Program-made: the position numbers and the translations under genes
In this document: piece by piece, positions 61,701 through 64,000 of the stretch
Position numbering within the stretch: the first letter of the stretch is position 1
Layout of the letters: each line of letters starts with the position of its first letter
Assembly: GCA_013400155.1 (NCBI GenBank)
Contig: VXBM01000996.1
Span: forward strand, 246,458-310,457
Direction of reading: 5' to 3'
DNA from: Helopsaltes ochotensis
Taxonomy: Eukaryota; Chordata; Aves; Passeriformes; Locustellidae
DNA: 64,000 nucleotides
The notes under the pieces: model-generated
Seen by the model: the letters and a program-made list of their open reading frames with translations, nothing else
Told to the model about the DNA's origin: nothing
Databases searched by the model: none

Positions 61701-63592
61701 TTGATGCCTCTTCCTGTTGAAAGAATTGTGAACAGTCCAGCTGAATGGACTGCCCATACTCTTGAACTCTTTGCAAAACCATTGAACTCTTTGCAAAACC
61801 ATTAGGAAGAGAGTTGTACTTGAAGTCTGTTAGACTATCCCTTGCAGCTTTAAGACCTAGCTTGTTAATATGCATTATTCCTGATGTCCTGATGTCCTGA
61901 GGCCTTGTTGTTCAAGGATGTGCCAGAAGAAATTTTTCTATGTGCCAGAAGGCAGTCTGCACTGACAGCATTCCCTGGAAGAAGCTTCTCTCTCTTTTCA
62001 GGCACATAATGCTGGCTCACCACCTGGTCCATGTGGAGAGCAGTTTTCTGCACTTACTGTGAAAGATGTGTTCAGTGAGCTGGAGCATTTGTTACCGTAT
62101 CTGGATTATGGATTTAGGCATCTGGATTACAAATAGAGAAGAGAGCAATGCCTAGTTCTTAACCCAATTACCTCAGATGACATTTAATTCAAGTTGGGTT
62201 AAGCTAAGATGTAAGTGTAGGTCTCTGTTCACAACATCTGAAACAGCTACAGCTCTTTAAAAGGCATACAGAAGGACACGAAAGGAAATCCATGCTTAAT
62301 CTACTCTCACTAAAGCTTTGCGTCAGAACATCCTTCCTGCAGCTCATTTGCAGTTTCTGTCCTGAAAAGTCTGTAATCAGTGGTGATGTTGGTATCTTCC
62401 TTTGGCTGCTTGTTCTCCACTGAGCTATGTCCTGTGCTGTTGTAGGGTTTTTTAAATTCTGTATCAGAATTGGAAAAGCACTCTTAAAAAATCAGAACAA
62501 GAAAACTGTGCATAGCTCATTAGTGTCTCATGAAACCAGTCTTGATTACCATCAGCCACTTTAGGATGAAAGCAGTTTTGAGGTAACTGATTCTTAAACT
62601 CTCTTTCACATGCATCTTTTAAAAGGAGAAAAGGAAAAGTCAACAAAAAGCAGTCTAAATATTTTTAAATTCCCTTAATTTCCTTGTAGTTCTAAAATAA
62701 TAACTGTATCTGAAGCAGGAAGTCTTTCCATGTTTGCAAATACATATGGTTGGCAAAAAAAATTTGTAAGGATATTGTTGGTTAATGCAATAGTTTGTAC
62801 TCCTGTCAGCTCTCTGGGGGTTTGATCTGGACATGAAGTTCATTTTTTAGCTCTCTTGGCCCTTCAGGTTAAGACTGGACCATAGGTAGAAGATAACATA
62901 CAATGCCATGTCTGATTTATATATAGGGAGCTTTAGCCTCTTTGTACTGCGTAGTTTCTGAGCAAGAAAATATTTTTTACTCAAATTGCTGTAGATTTAA
63001 TAATATTTACTTTGTCTAGTACCAGACCATGGGACCCTTTGAATGATATGATCCAGTTTGAAAAAGATGGCACAATCCAGACAAAAGTTCGACATCGGAC
63101 ACCAATGGTATGTTCCAGATCTGACAGCACATGCAAGATCCAGGAACTTGTATATATTATACATTATGTGTATAAAGATCATCAGAGCATTGGGATTGAT
63201 GGGAAATGCTATTATCCTACAAAAATGTAGGCTAGGAAAATAAAATATGCCAACTTGAGCTCAGCAGTTCAGTGTGTATTTTCCCTTAAATGGGAAGTTG
63301 CACAAAATTCAGACTGCTAATACATAAAAAATTTTAACTTGAACTTCTCTTAGATATTAGATATTCTCTTAGATATTCTCTTAGATATTTATTCTCTTAG
63401 ATATTGTGCTTTTAACTGTCATTGTTGGAATGTGCTGCTTTGCTGCAGTTCTGGTTCTCTGGAATAACACATAAATTTATCAATTTTAGGTTACTGTTCC
63501 AAAACTCAAACGAAAGACATCCAGTCAGAAGAAAGGAGAGTGTGGTTTCTCATCCCCAGAGCCTGATAACCAGGATTCCTCTGGGAGTGAAG
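13720..63592 (+). CDS. OSBPL8: OSBPL8 (ORP8) gene, coding exons 1-21, 3' end missing
   Basis: Oxysterol-binding protein-related protein 8, an ER-anchored lipid-transfer protein that exchanges phosphatidylserine for PI4P/PI(4,5)P2 at ER-plasma membrane contacts (family knowledge). Seen here: 21 exons joined by GT-AG introns give one open frame of 2428 bases (about 809 codons). In order they encode an N-terminal acidic region, a Lys-rich stretch (113-140), a PH domain (about 150-265), an acidic Ser/Asp linker (310-388) and the OSBP-related domain (about 395-775) with EQVSHHPP at 509-516. I recognise the protein as colinear with human ORP8 (889 residues from memory), one residue shorter before the signature. 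The last about 75-80 codons, which in mammals carry a coiled coil and the C-terminal transmembrane anchor, are outside the window. The paralogue ORP5 is the main alternative, but the N-terminal and linker sequences fit ORP8. Exon boundaries were assigned by eye from splice consensus, frame continuity and protein similarity. Confidence 0.97.
16428..16457. repeat. Short inverted repeat (12-bp arms, 6-base loop)
   Basis: AGCTGTAATTGT at 16428-16439 and its exact reverse complement at 16446-16457, separated by ATAATA. A stable AT-rich hairpin in the intron RNA is possible; no function is known. Confidence 0.7.
19039..19053 (+). repeat. (GCT)5 trinucleotide run
   Basis: Five GCT units about 75 bases upstream of the coding exon 2 acceptor, possibly within its extended polypyrimidine/branch region. 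Confidence 0.8.
19130..19166 (+). CDS. OSBPL8: OSBPL8 coding exon 2 (residues 15-26)
   Basis: A 37-base exon bounded by ACACAG and GTAAGT, encoding HHGDNRDSPGQS plus the first base of the next codon. It corresponds in position and length to mammalian residues 15-27 but is strongly diverged, as expected for the variable N-terminus. It is too short to stand out by itself. The assignment rests on the splice sites and on the frame joining coding exons 1 and 3 (the rebuilt junction reads S-T-V-V, as in mammals). Confidence 0.85.
19167..22872 (+). other. OSBPL8: OSBPL8 intron after coding exon 2
   Basis: 3.7 kb, GTAAGT to TTTCAG. It contains a reverse CR1 fragment (21500-21925) and a 9-bp-arm inverted repeat at 21050-21073. 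The segment 20860-21300 looks less AT-rich than its surroundings but was not recognised. Confidence 0.8.
21500..21925 (-). mobile_element. CR1-type LINE fragment, 3' end
   Basis: Reverse-strand CR1: the segments GAATCAAGTCCAACTGTTAA, CACTTCCCTGGGCAGCCTCT, TTTTCTAATATCCAATCTAA and CTGATTCCCCTTTTCTTCAG follow each other in the CR1 3' order. The 5' part is missing. Open frames at 21603-22092 on both strands are parts of this repeat. Confidence 0.88.
22873..23007 (+). CDS. OSBPL8: OSBPL8 coding exon 3 (residues 27-71)
   Basis: 135 bases after TTTCAG, ending before GTAAGA. It encodes the conserved VVTNSDEQ...PGKMNQHQGKEAY segment and the Ser/Pro-rich stretch ending SAHSHG. It contains Met42 (ATG at 22917), equivalent to the first residue of the mammalian short isoform. 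The acceptor is a NAGNAG tandem site (CAGCAG), so a one-residue-shorter splice form is possible. The frame stays open on both sides into the flanking introns. Confidence 0.96.
22917..22919 (+). other. OSBPL8: Met42, candidate start of the short ORP8 isoform
   Basis: The ATG inside coding exon 3 reads MNQHQGKEAY. Mammals have a documented ORP8 isoform that starts at the matching Met (Met43) and lacks the N-terminal 42 residues; the two forms differ in how strongly they associate with the plasma membrane. The context here has A at -3, which allows initiation. Use of this start in the present species, and the promoter that would serve it, are inferred. Confidence 0.55.
25033..25052. repeat. (AT)n microsatellite
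   Basis: About ten uninterrupted AT units. A second, similar run is at 54458-54475. Confidence 0.85.
30754..30799. repeat. Perfect 46-bp palindrome, no spacer
   Basis: The first arm (30754-30776, starting TCATGTAGGG and ending TGTCTTCC) is followed at once by its exact reverse complement (30777-30799). All 23 pairs match and pairing stops at the next base on each side. It lies inside the 16.8-kb intron, with no flanking duplication or mobile element recognised. Confidence 0.9.
31257..31288 (+). repeat. G-rich tract
   Basis: Runs of 4, 6 and 6 G separated by C and AAA, followed by TGG and AGG. On the sense strand this could fold as a quadruplex in DNA or intron RNA, at least with a two-tetrad solution. 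Confidence 0.6.
32150..32225. repeat. A/C-rich low-complexity tract
   Basis: Repeated AAAACA and AAACAAAC units with little G or T on the + strand, similar in composition to 3226-3362. Confidence 0.7.
34760..34794 (+). repeat. G-rich tract, quadruplex candidate
   Basis: G4, then a run of eight G (34774-34781), GG and a run of six G (34789-34794). The eight-base run can serve as two tracts, so four tracts of three or more G are available within 35 bases on the sense strand. Confidence 0.6.
38640..38770. repeat. Degenerate minisatellite (about three units)
   Basis: Three imperfect copies of a unit containing CTGGTGCTGT, then GTCC and GGGTGCAGGGT, at about 38644, 38675 and 38717. GC-rich against an AT-rich background. 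It explains the overlapping open frames seen here in all + strand frames. Confidence 0.5.
39772..39842 (+). CDS. OSBPL8: OSBPL8 coding exon 4 (residues 72-95)
   Basis: 71 bases between TTTCTTTAAG and GTAAGG. With the last base of exon 3 it reads GFDKGKEDVSQSKDD...SMSKSK, matching the mammalian GFERGKEDISQNKDE...SMSKSK region. It belongs to the low-complexity, charged N-terminal part. It ends in phase 0, directly continued by exon 5 after a 3.3-kb intron, and follows the longest intron of the window (16.8 kb). Confidence 0.96.
39843..43113 (+). other. OSBPL8: OSBPL8 intron after coding exon 4
   Basis: 3.3 kb, GTAAGG to TTTCAG. No gene or mobile element recognised. A T/G-rich low-complexity patch lies at about 42935-42965. 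The patch 40180-40420 is GC-richer with open frames on both strands but is unrecognised. Confidence 0.75.
43114..43194 (+). CDS. OSBPL8: OSBPL8 coding exon 5 (residues 96-122)
   Basis: 81 bases, phase 0 at both ends, so the exon could be skipped without changing the frame. It encodes SESKLFNGSEKDISQ followed by a Ser run and KLTKKESLK. It contributes the start of the Lys-rich segment just before the PH domain, which in ORP5/ORP8 helps binding to acidic phosphoinositides of the plasma membrane. Confidence 0.97.
43195..44792 (+). other. OSBPL8: OSBPL8 introns after coding exons 5 and 6
   Basis: Two short introns (43195-43997 and 44100-44792) flanking coding exon 6. AT-rich, nothing recognised in either. 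Confidence 0.75.
43998..44099 (+). CDS. OSBPL8: OSBPL8 coding exon 6 (residues 123-156, basic stretch into PH domain)
   Basis: 102 bases, phase 0 at both ends. It encodes VQKKNYREEKKRATKELL and then TITDPSVIVMADWLK, nearly identical to mammals. The first half is the polybasic region; the second half (PSVIVMADWLK) is the first strand of the PH domain. The acceptor is TTTACAG and the donor AAG|GTCAGA. Confidence 0.98.
44793..44996 (+). CDS. OSBPL8: OSBPL8 coding exon 7 (residues 157-224, PH domain core)
   Basis: 204 bases, phase 0. It holds the PH core: IRGTLKSWTKLWCVLKPG, the aromatic/basic first strands and loop that in PH domains contact phosphoinositide headgroups, then QWVGTVLLNVCELIERP and KKDGFCFKLFHPLEQTIWATK. 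It is very close to human ORP8. The PH domain targets the protein to PI4P/PI(4,5)P2-rich plasma membrane while the missing C-terminal anchor holds it in the ER. Confidence 0.98.
44997..48548 (+). other. OSBPL8: OSBPL8 intron after coding exon 7
   Basis: 3.6 kb, GTTAGT to TTTCAAG. It holds an unusually long unexplained reverse-strand open frame (47020-47481) in a GC-richer patch that continues to about 47640, and a C-rich/A-rich tract at 48225-48300. No mobile element recognised. Confidence 0.7.
48225..48300 (-). repeat. C-rich then A/C-rich tract (quadruplex candidate on minus strand)
   Basis: C4 (48231-48234), C7 (48237-48243) and C7 (48245-48251) separated by AG and T, then A/C-rich sequence. 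The minus strand therefore offers four or more G tracts within 21 bases. Confidence 0.65.
48549..48633 (+). CDS. OSBPL8: OSBPL8 coding exon 8 (residues 225-252, PH domain)
   Basis: 85 bases after TTTCAAG, before GTAAAT. It encodes GPKGEAVGAITLPLPSSYL then IIRAASESD: the KGPKGEAVG loop and the last PH strands. It ends one base into a Gly codon completed by exon 9. The protein sequence is strongly conserved with mammals. Confidence 0.97.
48634..49741 (+). other. OSBPL8: OSBPL8 intron after coding exon 8
   Basis: 1.1 kb, AT-rich. A small local duplication of TTAA/AAGCCAGT units is at 49145-49185. Nothing else recognised. Confidence 0.75.
49742..49913 (+). CDS. OSBPL8: OSBPL8 coding exon 9 (residues 253-309, end of PH domain)
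   Basis: 172 bases between TTTGTCTTTAG and GTAAGT. It opens with GRCWMDALELALKCSSLLKR, the C-terminal amphipathic helix of the PH domain with its diagnostic Trp, and continues with TMIREGKEHDLNSSADSTHV and SFYGLLRANNLHSGENL. It ends two bases into a Pro codon. It closes the PH module and starts the linker to the lipid-transfer domain. Confidence 0.97.
50511..51135. mobile_element. Truncated endogenous retrovirus LTR
   Basis: Recognised from an avian LTR type with a GTGGGTTGACTGTGGATGGA start, a GAGTTGAGATAAGGACCAG segment, a TTTAATTGAATTTATTACTA segment and then a GC-rich part with repeated CTCCA-CGTGGG-TCC units. The far end is missing or too diverged. I believe it is an ERVL-type LTR from memory; no viral coding sequence is attached. 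The open frames between 50672 and 51343 belong to it and its flank. Confidence 0.75.
51850..53425 (+). mobile_element. CR1-type LINE, decayed, with reverse transcriptase remnants
   Basis: About 1.6 kb of CR1 in sense orientation. The frame at 52328-52564 still reads SLDFSKAFDTVPHRIVLDKL, the conserved reverse-transcriptase block around the F-D-T-V-P-H motif. Later segments such as GACATTAGGGAGCG and GACACTGGAACAGGCTTCCT follow the CR1 3' order up to about 53425. Stops and frameshifts make it a dead copy. The extreme 3' terminus is diverged or missing. Confidence 0.9.
53590..53824 (+). CDS. OSBPL8: OSBPL8 coding exon 10 (residues 310-388, acidic linker)
   Basis: 235 bases after TTTTAATAG. It encodes LNDSEMERHHFKDQDTYSDK and then a long Asp/Glu/Ser-rich run (DHDHEESDNDGLGKSEESDS, DTSERQDDSYVDPEPIDIKE), ending EQSHEELGE. 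It contains many S-x-x-D/E sites, the consensus for casein kinase 2. It is probably disordered and links the PH and lipid-transfer domains. It is one residue shorter than mammals in the PEPIDIKETT part. A CR1 element ends about 165 bases upstream of its acceptor. Confidence 0.97.
53825..55201 (+). other. OSBPL8: OSBPL8 intron after coding exon 10
   Basis: 1.4 kb, GTAAAA to ATCCTAG, AT-rich, with an (AT)n run at 54458-54475. No gene or mobile element recognised. Confidence 0.75.
55202..55386 (+). CDS. OSBPL8: OSBPL8 coding exon 11 (residues 389-449, start of lipid-transfer domain)
   Basis: 185 bases after ATCCTAG, before GTAAGT. It encodes AGEAAQTEEVSEENKSLIW, then TLLKQVRPGMDLSKVVLPTF and ILEPRSFLDKLSDYYYHADF. 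The second and third pieces form the lid and first elements of the OSBP-related domain, where the conserved V-L-P-T-F-I-L-E-P-R-S run helps hold the lipid in the pocket. It ends two bases into a Glu codon. Confidence 0.98.
56083..56164 (+). CDS. OSBPL8: OSBPL8 coding exon 12 (residues 450-477, lipid-transfer domain)
   Basis: 82 bases after TGTTTCACAG. It encodes EAALEENAYNRMKKVVKWYL followed by SGFYKKPK. The KVVKWYLSGFYKKPKG element is a hallmark of the ORP5/ORP8 lipid-transfer domain. ENAYNRMKK here differs from the human ENPYFRLKK I recall, a modest local divergence in an otherwise conserved exon. Confidence 0.97.
56869..56967 (+). CDS. OSBPL8: OSBPL8 coding exon 13 (residues 478-510, lipid-transfer domain)
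   Basis: 99 bases, phase 0, from TTCTGTTTAG to GTAGAT. It encodes GLKKPYNPILGEFFRCMWIH and PRTNSKTFYIAEQ. The KPYNPILGE motif is a PI4P-contacting element conserved across OSBP-related proteins, and the final EQ is the first half of the family signature completed by exon 14. Human has GETFRCLW as I recall it; here it reads GEFFRCMW. Confidence 0.98.
57400..57496 (+). CDS. OSBPL8: OSBPL8 coding exon 14 (residues 511-542, signature motif)
   Basis: 97 bases after TTTTTCCAACAG. It begins VSHHPPISAFYVSNRKDGFC, completing the signature EQVSHHPP. His513 and His514 match the two His residues whose mutation abolishes phosphoinositide binding in ORP8 (known for human 514/515). It continues LSGSILAKSKFY. 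The donor is TATG|GTAAAT, leaving one base of a Gly codon. Confidence 0.98.
57845..57943 (+). CDS. OSBPL8: OSBPL8 coding exon 15 (residues 543-575, lipid-transfer domain)
   Basis: 99 bases after GAATTTCAG. It encodes GNSLSAILDGEGRLTFLNRG and EDYVMTMPYAHCK, beta-strands of the incomplete barrel that forms the lipid pocket. It starts and ends one base into Gly codons and is almost unchanged from mammals. Confidence 0.98.
58685..58782 (+). CDS. OSBPL8: OSBPL8 coding exon 16 (residues 576-608, lipid-transfer domain)
   Basis: 98 bases after CTCTCTTGCAG. It encodes GILYGTMTLELGGVVNITCE and KTGYSATIEFKLK. The GILYGTMTLELGG and TGYSA-IEFKLK strands are diagnostic of the OSBP-related domain. Donor AAG|GTTAGT, phase 0. 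Confidence 0.98.
59439..59528 (+). CDS. OSBPL8: OSBPL8 coding exon 17 (residues 609-638, lipid-transfer domain)
   Basis: 90 bases, phase 0 at both ends, after TTGTTTTGCAG. It encodes PFLGNNDSVNQISGRIKLGK and EVLAFLEGHW. The V-N-Q-I-S-G segment and the L-E-G-H-W turn are conserved family features at the far side of the barrel. Confidence 0.98.
60098..60234 (+). CDS. OSBPL8: OSBPL8 coding exon 18 (residues 639-683, lipid-transfer domain)
   Basis: 137 bases after TCTGTTACAG, before GTAAGT. It encodes DSEVIISDKKTGVSETFWNP, then TSDIKQRRLHRYTVKLEEQ and DDFESE with two bases of Lys. Compared with the human protein as I recall it, several positions differ (KQWRLIRHTV in human, KQRRLHRYTV here), making this one of the less conserved parts of the domain. 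Confidence 0.97.
60554..60739 (+). CDS. OSBPL8: OSBPL8 coding exon 19 (residues 684-745, C-terminal part of lipid-transfer domain)
   Basis: 186 bases after ATTTGTCAG, before GTGAGT. It encodes LWQQVTKAINNKDQTEATQE, KYILEEAQRKSAKERKLKDE and EWTCKLFDQDSVTGEWHYKY. The KDQTEATQEKY-LEEAQR helix, followed by the W-x-C-K-L-F and GEWHYK strands, matches ORP8 closely. The long charged helix packs outside the barrel. Confidence 0.98.
60740..63019 (+). other. OSBPL8: OSBPL8 intron after coding exon 19
   Basis: 2.3 kb, GTGAGT to TTTGTCTAG. It contains a 20-bp tandem duplication at 61762-61801 and a small CCTGATGT duplication near 61880. No gene or mobile element recognised. Confidence 0.75.
61762..61801. 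repeat. 20-bp direct tandem duplication
   Basis: The unit TTGAACTCTTTGCAAAACCA occurs twice in a row without mismatch, suggesting a recent slippage event. Confidence 0.85.
63020..63107 (+). CDS. OSBPL8: OSBPL8 coding exon 20 (residues 746-775, end of lipid-transfer domain)
   Basis: 88 bases after TACTTTGTCTAG. It encodes DTRPWDPLNDMIQFEKDGTI and QTKVRHRTPM, the conserved terminal R-P-W-D-P-L-N-D element of the family. It ends phase 0 at GTATGT. It follows the 2.3-kb intron 60740-63019. Confidence 0.98.
63108..63489 (+). other. OSBPL8: OSBPL8 intron after coding exon 20
   Basis: 382 bases, GTATGT to TTTTAG. It contains the short tandem repeat at 63345-63405, close upstream of the coding exon 21 acceptor. 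Confidence 0.8.
63345..63405 (+). repeat. 12-bp tandem repeat, four copies
   Basis: Copies of TTCTCTTAGATA start at 63345, 63364, 63376 and 63392, with short insertions of TTAGATA and TTTA between some. Each copy contains CTTAG, a weak acceptor-like string, about 100 bases before the real acceptor. Confidence 0.8.
63490..63592 (+). CDS. OSBPL8: OSBPL8 coding exon 21 (residues 776-809), last coding exon in window
   Basis: 103 bases after CAATTTTAG, before GTACGA. It encodes VTVPKLKRKTSSQKKGECGF and SSPEPDNQDSSGSE plus one base. It is a Lys-rich then acidic tail linker, similar to the mammalian SVPKMKHKP...SSPEPDIQDSSGSE. The following exons, which should supply the coiled coil and the C-terminal ER anchor, are beyond base 64000. 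Confidence 0.96.
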
Positions 63593-63889
63593 GTACGAAA
63601 GGATACCTTTACATACAGAAATAATAAATTTATGTGACAACTGAAGAGTTTGGTGTCATGCATACTCTTCTTATCTCAATGTTTTTATTATGCTTTAGTT
63701 CTATCCAATGTGAAGCATGTTCTGGAAAACAAAAGGAGCAGAATGGCTCACGTTTTTAATTGCAAATTTTCCTGTCTTTTTAAATGCTGTGTAGGTAGGC
63801 TGAAGTGCTGCACATATTTAATATCTAGGGAAAAGGAATGGAGTTCATAAACTGTTTTCTTTCTTAAAAGGCTGATTGTTTTAATTTGT
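63593..63889 (+). other. OSBPL8: OSBPL8 intron after coding exon 21, left part
   Basis: About 300 bases of AT-rich intron after donor GTACGA. Nothing recognised before the LTR that starts near 63890. Confidence 0.7.
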
Positions 63890-64000
63890 TGTCTTGGTTT
63901 AGAAAAGAGAGATGTCTGCTACGGAGGGTAGGGCCTCTCTTGGAATTGACAATTCAAACCCCCTCCCTCCGAATTATTATAATTTTGAAAATTAAGGGGA
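63890..64000. mobile_element. Start of an LTR, cut by the window edge
   Basis: TGTCTTGGTTT at 63890 begins a sequence I recognise as the edge of an LTR common in passerine birds: a GATGTCTGCTACGGAGGG stretch, then CCCCCTCCCTCCGAATTATT and TTTTGAAAATTAAGGGG. Only 111 bases are visible, so the family, orientation and completeness are uncertain. It starts with the TG expected of an LTR. Confidence 0.6.

Noticed and set aside
1..64000. tRNA, rRNA, CRISPR array, operon or novel defence-type system
   Set aside because: Nothing of this kind was seen by eye on either strand. The window is a single split vertebrate gene with interspersed repeats. Small non-coding RNAs cannot be excluded without a covariance-model search.

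Overview
The window reads as vertebrate nuclear DNA, most likely from a bird. The clues are several CR1-type LINE fragments, LTRs of the kind abundant in avian and especially passerine genomes, and one gene with short exons and compact AT-rich introns. The species cannot be named from the sequence alone.

The only gene I can support is OSBPL8, encoding the lipid-transfer protein ORP8, on the + strand. Bases 1-13657 contain no recognisable exon and are probably the 5'UTR intron or upstream flank. An exon with the start codon begins at 13658 (ATG at 13720, preceded by an in-frame stop). Twenty more coding exons follow up to 63592. All 21 join through GT-AG introns in an unbroken frame of 2428 coding bases, about 809 codons. 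The remaining roughly 75-80 codons expected from the mammalian protein (coiled coil and C-terminal ER membrane anchor) lie beyond the right edge.

Protein layout: an acidic, variable N-terminus (residues 1-95, including the internal Met42 that corresponds to the start of the known short isoform); a basic Lys-rich stretch (about 113-140); a PH domain (about 150-265); a highly acidic Ser/Asp linker (about 310-388); and the OSBP-related lipid-transfer domain (about 395-775), with the signature EQVSHHPP at residues 509-516. In the cell such proteins sit in the ER, touch the plasma membrane through the PH and basic region, and exchange phosphatidylserine for PI4P/PI(4,5)P2 at contact sites.

Non-coding layout: CR1 fragments at 7535-8141 (+), 9510-10430 (-, split by a 293-bp solo LTR with a 6-bp target duplication), 21500-21925 (-) and 51850-53425 (+, with a decayed reverse transcriptase). 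A truncated ERV-type LTR lies at 50511-51135, and a further LTR begins at about 63890 and runs off the window. The largest intron (23008-39771) holds a perfect 46-bp palindrome with no spacer and several G-rich tracts. No second gene, RNA gene, CRISPR array or novel multi-gene system was found. The observations most worth checking are the palindrome, the nested LTR, a NAGNAG tandem acceptor at coding exon 3, and the alternative N-termini around that exon.
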